DNA from: Pseudoalteromonas lipolytica
GTDB lineage: Bacteria; Pseudomonadota; Gammaproteobacteria; Enterobacterales; Alteromonadaceae
DNA length: 64,000 bases
Assembly: GCF_900116435.1 (NCBI RefSeq)
Contig: NZ_FPAZ01000002.1
Coordinates: 270,756 to 334,755 of the forward strand
Direction of reading: 5' to 3'
Below, in pieces: positions 9,016-16,546 of this stretch (its first letter is position 1; every line of letters starts with the position of its first letter). The translations under genes were made by a program, and so were the position numbers. The notes under the pieces were generated by a model. It was not told where the DNA came from, made no database searches, and saw only the letters and a program-made list of their open reading frames with translations.

Positions 9016-10314
9016 ATGTGGTTCACTAATCGCAAGTTGCTGTCTGAAATTGCTGAATTAAAAAAGCAAACAGTTGAGTTTGAAAATATAAAGCAAGAAT
9101 TGAAAGAGGAAATGCTGTACTTTTTGCTAAGCAAAGATGGCCGTATTCTCGAAGTTAATCAACTATTTGCAACCGCGATAGAATACAAAGAAAGTGAGCT
9201 TGTTGGTTTAAATTTCAATGACCTGATTGTTAAAAAGTCGCTCAAAAAACCTCACACACAAAAAATGCTTTCAGCCATAAAAAAAGTGAGCCATTGGCAT
9301 GGCGCTTTGCAGCTCGTAACGCAGTCTGGGCGTGAGTTATGGCTTAGAAGTATTGTACAACCAATTAATAATGAGTTAGCTGTTTACTCGGCAGAGCTTA
9401 CGCGCACTATTTCTCAATCAAGAGAAAAAGAAGATATGCTTGCGGCTTTGAGTCGTTCATCTGCGGTTATCGAATTCAGCTTAGACGGTATTATTTTAAA
9501 CGCCAATGATAACTTTCTGACCTCTATGGGTTACTCCAAAAGCCAAATATTGGGTAAACACCACAGTATGTTTTGCGACCCTGAAGAAGCTAAATCGAAC
9601 GCTTATAAACAGTTTTGGTCTGAATTAAAACACGGACGGTTTATTTCTGATCGTTTTAAAAGATTAGATAGTTACGGTAACGAAGTATGGTTAGAAGCCT
9701 CGTACAATCCAATTCATAACAATGATGGAGAACTCTATAAAGTCGTAAAGTTTGCAACAGTAATAACCGATCAGATGCAAAGAGAATTTGCAATATCTGA
9801 AACGGCTGGTATTGCTTATGACATTTCTAAACGAACAGATGCCGACGCTGAAATAGGGTTAGGTGTCGTAAAGCAAACAATTGTTACAGTGAATAACTTA
9901 TCAAAGAAACTCGAAGTAGCCAGCGAAAGTGTTAATAACCTCGACGTACAGTCGTCTAAGATTGCTCAATTAGTCGAAAGTATTAAAGGTATTGCCGATC
10001 AAACTAATTTGCTGGCATTAAACGCTGCTATCGAAGCCGCGAGGGCGGGTGACCAAGGACGAGGTTTCTCCGTTGTTGCAGATGAAGTTAGGCAACTGGC
10101 ATCAAGAACGAGTTTGGCCACAGAGCAAATAATCAACGTCGTGTCTGAGAATAAAGCGCTTACTCAAGATGCTGTAACCGAAATTGAGTCGAGTTTAGCT
10201 GAGGCCAAAGATGCCTTGGAGTTATCGAATAAATCAGGCTCTGTTATTAATGATATTCAAAAAGGGGCTAAGGAAGTTGTTGAGGCCGTCGGGCAGTTTA
10301 GAACCAGTCTTTAG
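9016..10314 (+). CDS. Cytoplasmic chemoreceptor with two PAS domains (BdlA-like)
   Basis: 432 residues without membrane segments: a short coiled start, PAS domain 1 (about 30-140), PAS domain 2 (about 150-260, with [11 protein letters not shown] typical of these tandem PAS proteins) and a methyl-accepting signalling domain whose hairpin tip ([19 protein letters not shown], then [13 protein letters not shown]) is intact. The signalling domain is short, ending about 75 residues after the tip, as in Pseudomonas BdlA (biofilm dispersion). The ribosome site AAGGAA lies 8 bases before the ATG. A cytoplasmic redox- or energy-sensing role is inferred from the family; no chemotaxis genes are nearby. 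Confidence 0.85.
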   Translation: MWFTNRKLLSEIAELKKQTVEFENIKQELKEEMLYFLLSKDGRILEVNQLFATAIEYKESELVGLNFNDLIVKKSLKKPHTQKMLSAIKKVSHWHGALQLVTQSGRELWLRSIVQPINNELAVYSAELTRTISQSREKEDMLAALSRSSAVIEFSLDGIILNANDNFLTSMGYSKSQILGKHHSMFCDPEEAKSNAYKQFWSELKHGRFISDRFKRLDSYGNEVWLEASYNPIHNNDGELYKVVKFATVITDQMQREFAISETAGIAYDISKRTDADAEIGLGVVKQTIVTVNNLSKKLEVASESVNNLDVQSSKIAQLVESIKGIADQTNLLALNAAIEAARAGDQGRGFSVVADEVRQLASRTSLATEQIINVVSENKALTQDAVTEIESSLAEAKDALELSNKSGSVINDIQKGAKEVVEAVGQFRTSL

Positions 10315-10331
10315 GCACCAATGTGCCTAAA
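10310..10331 (+). terminator. Terminator hairpin of the chemoreceptor gene
   Basis: TTTAGGCAC and GTGCCTAAA form a perfect 9-bp stem with a 4-nt loop (CAAT) that overlaps the TAG stop codon. The distal T-run is short, so efficiency is uncertain. Confidence 0.6.
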
Positions 10332-10845
10332 AACCTGTGTAGGCCAGAAAATGATAAATTTTCACTCCTGCTGCTGTAGTAGCTAAGCACTGAATATGCA
10401 TGAACGAAGCCGTTGTTTTAAAAATAGATAGATTAGCGCTTTAAAGCTATAAATATACCAACTTCCTCGTTCATGTAGGGGAGCCTACAGTTATCTCTCT
10501 CGACATTACTCTTGTAAGCTCTATTTTGGAATAGAGTAAAATAAATATGCTTTCTTATGTCCTTGGCAATCAAACTATAATCTTTTTGGAATTTATACTA
10601 CGTGATAGTATTATTTTAAATATCAACTAACTGATATAAAAGAAATAAATATTAATTAATCCCTTTGTAAGTTCGCCTTCTTAAAGCTCACTTTAGGAGG
10701 GTATGTGTTTTCGCTATATGTAATCTTCATAGAAAACAGCCTATGTAATAAATTCTTCATCATAAAAATTGTCTGCTTTTTGAAAAAAAAAGCTCTTTAA
10801 GAGTGTTCTGCCATTTAACTATTTAACCAGTAACACGGAATTTTT
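10332..10845. other. Intergenic region before the TonB locus
   Basis: About 510 bp without an intact gene. It holds a gene-start remnant on the minus strand (10433-10474), the degenerate shared block described in the findings (to about 10515), two small perfect hairpins (CTCTATT/AATAGAG at 10519-10536; ATACTA/TAGTAT at 10595-10611) and presumably the promoter of the TonB receptor gene. The hairpins could be operators or the leader of that transcript. Confidence 0.5.
10433..10474 (-). pseudogene. Start remnant of a paralogue of the gene at 57132-57494
   Basis: On the minus strand an ATG opens 13 codons reading MNEEVGIFIALKR before a stop; the intact gene at 57494 begins MNSKVGIFWFV. The similarity continues upstream of both ATGs, including an identical CGACATTACTC placed 26-27 bp in front of each start. 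No matching downstream coding sequence is visible, so this is best read as a decayed or cut-off copy of the start of that gene family. Confidence 0.5.
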
Positions 10846-13524
10846 ATGGACACTCTATTAAAGAAAAGCATTATTTCAAGCGCTATTTTATCGGCGTTAA
10901 GTATTACTCCCCAAGTAGCTGCACAAGCTGATGAGCAAATAAAAGATATGGAAGTGATTGAAGTTTCCTCTTTCAGACGCTCTCTTATCAAAGCAAAAGA
11001 TATGAAAAGAGAGGCAATGATTGCCCGAGATTCTATTTTGGCTGAGGATATCGCAGATTTTCCAGATTTGAATTTAGCAGATGCGCTGCAACGTGTACCA
11101 GGTGTGACTATTACACGTGAAGCCGGTGAGGGAAGACAAATTTCTTTGCGTGGTCTCGGCCCTGATTTCACTCGCGTACAAGTCAATGGCATGGAGGCAA
11201 TGGGAACATCATCATCTCCTATGGATGCTAAAGGCGGAGTAAGTCGAACACGTGGTTTTGACTTTAATGTATTCGCAGCAGAACTGTTCAACCGTATCGA
11301 CGTGAATAAAACATTTTCTGCTGATCAAGAAGAAGGGGGGATCGGCGGAACTGTTGGTTTGTATTCAGCCAAACCATTTGATTATGACGGTGCCAAGGGG
11401 GCAATTTCAGTTAAAGGCGGTTATAACGATAATAGCGAAGAAACTGACCCGCGTTTTGCAGGCTTGCTTTCTAATACTTGGGGGAATTTCGGTGCATTAG
11501 CTTCTGTTGCTTACAGCGAGCGCTCAACAACTGAGTTCGGTACAAATACAACTCGTTGGCGTAAAGAAGGTGGAAAAATAACGGCAGATGAAAGTAACAC
11601 TGAACTTCAAGCTGAATTGGATTCTACAGAGCTTTGGTTTCCAAGAGGTCATAGATACTCTTTATGGAACAATAATCAAAAAAGATTGGGTGTTACGGCC
11701 GCACTTCAATTTAAGCCAAGTGATGACGTAAGTTTAACGCTTGATGTATTACATGCGAAATTAGAAAACGAGCAAAATGAGCATCACTCTGCGGTAAAAG
11801 ATAATAAAACAGTTAAAGATTTAGAGTGGATTGATAATGATGGGCAAAAGGAAGTCATCTATGCGAGTTACGCAGATGCAACGTGGCGTAATGAAAATTC
11901 AGCACGATATAACGAGTCTGTATTTGATCAATATACGCTAACTTTGGATTGGTCCTTAAATGATGACCTAAGCATGATGGCACTCGTTGGAACGAGTTCT
12001 TCAGATTTTGATCAACCACGAGTTCAAAAGTCTAATATTCATGCAAAAGGTAAAGTTGACATTATTACTGATTTTACCCAGGACAGATTTTATGGCCTTA
12101 GCTACTCGCCGGATTTTAATACGACAAGCCGTGATCAGTTCGAGATAAAAGATATTTACCTTCAAGAAGACTACATAACAAATGATTTTGATACAGCTAA
12201 AGTTGATTTCACTTATTTAGTAGGTGACTCCGGCACAGTGAAGTTCGGGTTAAATTATAAAAAGTTTGAAAACAGTGCCTACCAACTTACGCAAAGTAAC
12301 GCGCAAAATATTGCGAATCAAAATACAGGTATTCTTACTTTAGACGATAACCTTGTAAACGTATTTACTCAGCATCCTGATCATCAATGGGTACAAGGCG
12401 ATTTAAGTGCATTACTAGATTTTTATGGTTTATCTAACTATCGAATCGACGCCTCAATGCTAACTGAAAATGACAAATCTCCAGTAAGTGAAACAACCCA
12501 GGCTGCTTATGCTGAGTATCAATTTGAAAGTTCTATAGCAGGTAAGCCTTTACATGTTAGTGCTGGCCTGCGTTACTTTGATACAGAAATTAAAGCGTCG
12601 GGTATCTCAAATGGTATCGATATTGAGTCAACGCGAAACTACTCAGATATATTACCTACCTTAAACATGGTTTATGAGCTAGATGAAGATATTTTATGGC
12701 GCTTTTCTGCCAGTAAGAACATCACTCGTCCTTCACTGGGCTCGTTAAGTTATAACGCGACAGTGTCTCAAACTTCCGGTGAGGCGATTACTAGCGTGAA
12801 TATGGGTAATCCTGAACTAGAGCCGTTCGAGTCAGTGAGCTTTGATACCTCGTTTGAATGGTACTTCGAAGATGTTGGCTACGCATCAGCTGCTTTTTAC
12901 TACAAAGACATTGATAACTTTATTGTAAGTACAACAACGGAAGTTGTGTATTCATCTTTAGGTTTACCCGCAGAACTGCTACCTGCGGATAAGTCGATGG
13001 ACAGTATATTTTACTTACAACGGCCTGAAAATATGGATTCATCAAAAATCAAAGGCGCTGAAATTGCATTCTCTAGAGACTTTGATTTTTTAAGTGCACC
13101 ATTTAACAACTTGGGTATCGTCGCAAATTATACCTATGCCGATGGTGAAGCTATGTATCGTGACATTTACGGGGTTGAAGGTAATAACCAAACTAAGCCA
13201 TTCACAGGCCTCTCAAAAAATAGTTATAACTTTACTCTTTATTACGAAGTTGACTCATGGGGAGCGCGCGTTTCAGCTGCTTATCGTAGTCCTTATATTG
13301 CAGGAGCGTCATCAAGTGGTGATCAAGATGAAAGTGGCTTCCATAGTACAACATATATTGATTTTTCAGCATTTTATCAGTTAACAGACAGTGTAAAGTT
13401 AAGCCTTGAAGGTATTAATTTAACTGATGAGCGCGAAGAGTTTTATAGCGACTCACATGACAGAGCGTATAACACGACGACAAGTGGACGTACTTATATG
13501 CTCGGCTTGACAGCTGAATTTTAA
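10846..13524 (+). CDS. TonB-dependent outer-membrane receptor (no STN domain)
   Basis: 892 residues: signal peptide (about 1-28, ending QVAAQA), TonB-box-like segment near MEVIEVSS, plug domain (ADALQRVPGVTITREAGEG, then RGLGPDFTRVQVNG) and a long beta-barrel ending in phenylalanine (LGLTAEF). It belongs to the TonB-Xanth-Caul subfamily used for oligosaccharides and other bulky nutrients in marine bacteria. It is closely related throughout to the receptor at 16547 but lacks that protein's N-terminal signalling domain, so it is probably the transport receptor whose synthesis the signalling system controls. The ligand is unknown. Confidence 0.9.
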   Translation: MDTLLKKSIISSAILSALSITPQVAAQADEQIKDMEVIEVSSFRRSLIKAKDMKREAMIARDSILAEDIADFPDLNLADALQRVPGVTITREAGEGRQISLRGLGPDFTRVQVNGMEAMGTSSSPMDAKGGVSRTRGFDFNVFAAELFNRIDVNKTFSADQEEGGIGGTVGLYSAKPFDYDGAKGAISVKGGYNDNSEETDPRFAGLLSNTWGNFGALASVAYSERSTTEFGTNTTRWRKEGGKITADESNTELQAELDSTELWFPRGHRYSLWNNNQKRLGVTAALQFKPSDDVSLTLDVLHAKLENEQNEHHSAVKDNKTVKDLEWIDNDGQKEVIYASYADATWRNENSARYNESVFDQYTLTLDWSLNDDLSMMALVGTSSSDFDQPRVQKSNIHAKGKVDIITDFTQDRFYGLSYSPDFNTTSRDQFEIKDIYLQEDYITNDFDTAKVDFTYLVGDSGTVKFGLNYKKFENSAYQLTQSNAQNIANQNTGILTLDDNLVNVFTQHPDHQWVQGDLSALLDFYGLSNYRIDASMLTENDKSPVSETTQAAYAEYQFESSIAGKPLHVSAGLRYFDTEIKASGISNGIDIESTRNYSDILPTLNMVYELDEDILWRFSASKNITRPSLGSLSYNATVSQTSGEAITSVNMGNPELEPFESVSFDTSFEWYFEDVGYASAAFYYKDIDNFIVSTTTEVVYSSLGLPAELLPADKSMDSIFYLQRPENMDSSKIKGAEIAFSRDFDFLSAPFNNLGIVANYTYADGEAMYRDIYGVEGNNQTKPFTGLSKNSYNFTLYYEVDSWGARVSAAYRSPYIAGASSSGDQDESGFHSTTYIDFSAFYQLTDSVKLSLEGINLTDEREEFYSDSHDRAYNTTTSGRTYMLGLTAEF

Positions 13525-13533
13525 CTTTATTTA

Positions 13534-13563
13534 AAAGCCACAAAACACCTGTTTTGTGGCTTT
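13534..13563 (+). terminator. Strong hairpin after the TonB receptor gene
   Basis: AAAGCCACAAAAC and GTTTTGTGGCTTT form a perfect 13-bp stem with a 4-nt loop, 10 bp after the receptor stop and 15 bp before the next start. Only three T residues end it. It probably lets part of the transcription continue, lowering expression of the hydrolase relative to the receptor, or protects the receptor mRNA end. Confidence 0.75.
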
Positions 13564-13578
13564 GCTGAGATTTTTATA

Positions 13579-15021
13579 ATGATTAATCGATATACGCTTT
13601 TTTTTGTAACTTTTATTTCTGGCTGTTCAACTCATTCTCCTCAAAGCCAGAATGAAGAATTTATCATCCCTGAAGGAGAAAGGACTTGGCTAGCCGGTGA
13701 TCATCACATCCACGGTAAGTACAGTGCAAAGTGGAACTTAGAAACAAGCCCTCCGACTCCAATTCTCTTTGGCGACGCACATTATTTTACTGCGCTCAAT
13801 GCGACGATGGCGAAAATGCATGGTTTAGATTGGATGGTGACGACAGACCATGGTGGCCCCGGGCACAGTAAACTGAATTTAGAGCAGGCTTACCCAGAAT
13901 TGCTAGATTCAAGAAAGGCTGTTCCGCAGGTATTACAGTTTTATGGTATGGAGTTTGACATGCCATCTGCTCGTCATGGCAGTTTAATTATTCCAAAGAG
14001 TGAAAAAGAGGCTGCACAACTTTTCGAAATTGAAAGTAAATTTAATCGTCGAGAAGTATCACCTCATGAGTATTTAAGAGGTACGCAAGCGTTTATGCTC
14101 AAAGCGCTTGAGTATATGCAAACAATGTCACCCAAGCCCATATTGGCAGTTAACCACCCCTCACGACAAGCACCAAAACTAAATGTGTTTACTAAAGTAA
14201 CGCCTGAAAAGATGCGTCAATGGCAAGATGCTGCACCGGATGTTATTACTGGTATGACTGCAATTCCAGGTCATCAGGCTGCAAGTATTAACCCTGATGG
14301 TTCAAATGACCCCACAGCCGAACGTGCTGAATATTATGGCTACCCAACCCATGGTGGAACAGATCAAATGTCGGCGATTGTAGGGGGTGTTTGGGATAGT
14401 TTATTGGGTGAGGGGCGCAAATGGAGTGTCACAGCTGTTTCTGATAGCCATGCACATTACACTGAAGGGCGCACAGACTTTTGGCCAGGAGAATATGCGA
14501 AAACATATGTGTATGCTAAAAAAGATTACGCTAGCGTATTAGAGGCATTTAGAGCAGGAAATGTGTTTATAACTACAGGTGATCTCATCGATAGCTTATT
14601 TGTCTCTGTTTCACAAGGTGAACAAAAGGCACAAATTGGAGAGTCACTAACGAATAATAACTCAGCTCCTCTTGTCGTAAACATTGCATTTAAAACCCCA
14701 AAACAAAAAAACTTTAATGGTGACTCCCCCTCTGTAGCAAGAGTAGATCTAATTTATGGTGAGGTATTAAAGGATAAAAAGTTTATTAAGCAAAACATTA
14801 ATCCAACAACAAAAGTAGTGAAGCGCTTTTATCCTAAAGACTGGAAAGAGCAAGGCGATTATCAGGTGATGTCTTTTACTTTACCCTTGGGAACGAAAAA
14901 AGGTTATATCAGGGTTAGAGGAACTAATCTTCTCAACGAATTAGAACCAGAAGTTGATCTAAAAGGTGAAAATCCTTGGGATGACTTATGGTTTTATAGC
15001 AACCCTGTGTACATAAAGTAA
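13579..15021 (+). CDS. PHP-type phosphoesterase/hydrolase, lipoprotein
   Basis: 480 residues. The N-terminus is a lipoprotein signal (lipobox ISGC, C16). The following domain has the metal-ligand pattern of the PHP superfamily: D41-H-H-x-H45 in GDHHIHG, then TTDHGGPGH, AVNHPSR and SDSHAH. PHP enzymes are metal-dependent phosphoesterases or related hydrolases. The membrane-anchored protein presumably acts in the periplasm or on the cell surface on the ligand taken up by the neighbouring TonB receptors. The substrate cannot be told from sequence. Position between the receptor and the sigma factor suggests one regulon. Confidence 0.75.
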   Translation: MINRYTLFFVTFISGCSTHSPQSQNEEFIIPEGERTWLAGDHHIHGKYSAKWNLETSPPTPILFGDAHYFTALNATMAKMHGLDWMVTTDHGGPGHSKLNLEQAYPELLDSRKAVPQVLQFYGMEFDMPSARHGSLIIPKSEKEAAQLFEIESKFNRREVSPHEYLRGTQAFMLKALEYMQTMSPKPILAVNHPSRQAPKLNVFTKVTPEKMRQWQDAAPDVITGMTAIPGHQAASINPDGSNDPTAERAEYYGYPTHGGTDQMSAIVGGVWDSLLGEGRKWSVTAVSDSHAHYTEGRTDFWPGEYAKTYVYAKKDYASVLEAFRAGNVFITTGDLIDSLFVSVSQGEQKAQIGESLTNNNSAPLVVNIAFKTPKQKNFNGDSPSVARVDLIYGEVLKDKKFIKQNINPTTKVVKRFYPKDWKEQGDYQVMSFTLPLGTKKGYIRVRGTNLLNELEPEVDLKGENPWDDLWFYSNPVYIK

Positions 15022-15024
15022 CTT

Positions 15025-15594
15025 ATGAAAATGCAGAACTATAATCGACAATACAATTGTAATATTGCTGTTGTATTGTCGCAAACAAATCCCAAAAGTG
15101 TAATCAAAATGCCTGAAGTTGAAGAGCCACGTGAGCAGCAGTCTCTTTCAGAAAGTAGTCAATTACGAAGGTACTTATCTCGAAGAGCACAATGCTCAGA
15201 TGAAGCGGCGGATATTTATCAAGAATCAGTTGTTCGTGTGCTAGAGCAGGCTAAAAAAAGCCCTATCTCTAATCCTATTGCTTATGCTATCAGCATTGCT
15301 AAAAATCTTTTGTCTCAACGAACACCACATAATGATGATGGAATTGAAGAACTTTCAACAACTCAAACAAATCCAGAGCTAAATTTACAAAGAACACAAA
15401 AGCTAGAGTTAATTTATCAAGCATTAGAGAGAATGCCAGAGCAGCGCCGGCGTGTTTTTGAATTAAGAAGGTTACACGGAGAAAGTCGAGAGTCTATCGC
15501 GAATCAACTGAATATCTCATCAGAAACCGTGACACGTCATATATCAAGAGCAATGGTCGATATTCAGCGCTACCTAGATGAAAAGATAAAGTAA
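15025..15594 (+). CDS. ECF sigma factor (FecI-like)
   Basis: 189 residues with a short sigma region 2 (ADIYQESVVRVLEQ, then NPIAYAISIAKNLL) and a region 4 helix-turn-helix (LERMPEQRRRVFELRRLHG, then SRESIANQLNISSETVTRHISRAM). The N-terminal about 28 residues are not typical of the family, so translation may begin at the ATG at 15109. It is immediately followed by a FecR-like gene, as in iron-starvation-type cell-surface signalling. It probably transcribes the receptor genes of this locus. Confidence 0.88.
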   Translation: MKMQNYNRQYNCNIAVVLSQTNPKSVIKMPEVEEPREQQSLSESSQLRRYLSRRAQCSDEAADIYQESVVRVLEQAKKSPISNPIAYAISIAKNLLSQRTPHNDDGIEELSTTQTNPELNLQRTQKLELIYQALERMPEQRRRVFELRRLHGESRESIANQLNISSETVTRHISRAMVDIQRYLDEKIK

Positions 15595-16542
15595 ATGCCA
15601 ATAAAAGACACTCAAAAAATGAATGAGCATGTGTACCAAGAAGCCGCATTGTGGATTGATACGCTCGCAGATGGAAAACTCGATGATTTACAAAAACGCC
15701 GGTTTATGAAGTGGCTTGATTTAACACCACAGAATAGGCAGATTTTTGAATCTATGTTAGCAACATGGCAAGACCCTGATATTGAAATTGCTTTTAAACA
15801 GTTGAAGGCAATAAAAGCAAAACCTAAATATCAATTTGGTATGCTAGTCGCCTCATTTTGTAGTGCTATTGTATTGTGCTTTGCCGTATTTTTTTACCCC
15901 AGTCAGCAAACGCCAGAAGCTTATTTATTAACGGCTAAAAATCAGTCTGTAACATATAAACTTTCAGATGGAAGCCAATTAGAATTGCAAACATCGGGCG
16001 CAATTAAAGTTGCGTACTCGTCATCAACTAGAGAGCTTCTACTCCAAGACGGGCAAGCCTATTTTTCTGTTGCAAAAGATAAAAACCGGCCCTTTATTGT
16101 GTCGACTGATTTTGGTGAGATAAAAGCTGTAGGAACCCAATTTAATGTCGATACACACCCGTCTTTTGCTGAATTAACGGTGTACGAAGGCATCGTTGAA
16201 GTGAAGAACAGAGTAAATGGTCGTCACACGCTCGTAAAAGCAGGTGAGAGGGTTCGTATTGAAGCTGAATTAACGAGTGAGATAAGTAAAGTTGATCTAG
16301 CAAACATCGTTGATTGGCGTTCAGGGTGGATTGAAATATCAGATCAAAACTTGGCATATTTGATTGAGCATTTAAATAGATATAGTAAAAAGAAAATAAT
16401 TCTAAAAACAACGCAGCTAATGAACCAGAAAGTAGCAGGTCGCTTTCGTCTAGATGATACAGACCAAGTTGTAGATATGTTGAGTCAAATGTACTCACTA
16501 AATATCTCAGAAAACAATGACTACCTCATATTAACGCCATGA
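15595..16542 (+). CDS. FecR-family anti-sigma factor
   Basis: 315 residues: cytoplasmic DUF4880 domain (ALWIDTLADGKLDDLQKRRFMKW), one membrane helix (about 82-102), periplasmic FecR domain (FSVAKDKNRPFIVSTDFGEI, GTQFNV, VYEGIVEV) and a C-terminal DUF4974-type signalling subdomain (LAYLIEHLNRYSKKKI). It binds the sigma factor inside and the STN domain of the receptor outside. The start codon directly abuts the sigma-factor stop, so the two are translationally coupled. Confidence 0.92.
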   Translation: MPIKDTQKMNEHVYQEAALWIDTLADGKLDDLQKRRFMKWLDLTPQNRQIFESMLATWQDPDIEIAFKQLKAIKAKPKYQFGMLVASFCSAIVLCFAVFFYPSQQTPEAYLLTAKNQSVTYKLSDGSQLELQTSGAIKVAYSSSTRELLLQDGQAYFSVAKDKNRPFIVSTDFGEIKAVGTQFNVDTHPSFAELTVYEGIVEVKNRVNGRHTLVKAGERVRIEAELTSEISKVDLANIVDWRSGWIEISDQNLAYLIEHLNRYSKKKIILKTTQLMNQKVAGRFRLDDTDQVVDMLSQMYSLNISENNDYLILTP

Positions 16543-16546
16543 GATT

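Noticed and set aside
10815..11291. Long minus-strand frame over the plug region of the first TonB receptor (and a similar one at 16990-17634 over the second)
   Set aside because: Both lie at the same relative place in paralogous genes; they are shadow frames preserved by the shared coding sequence, with no ribosome site or recognisable protein.
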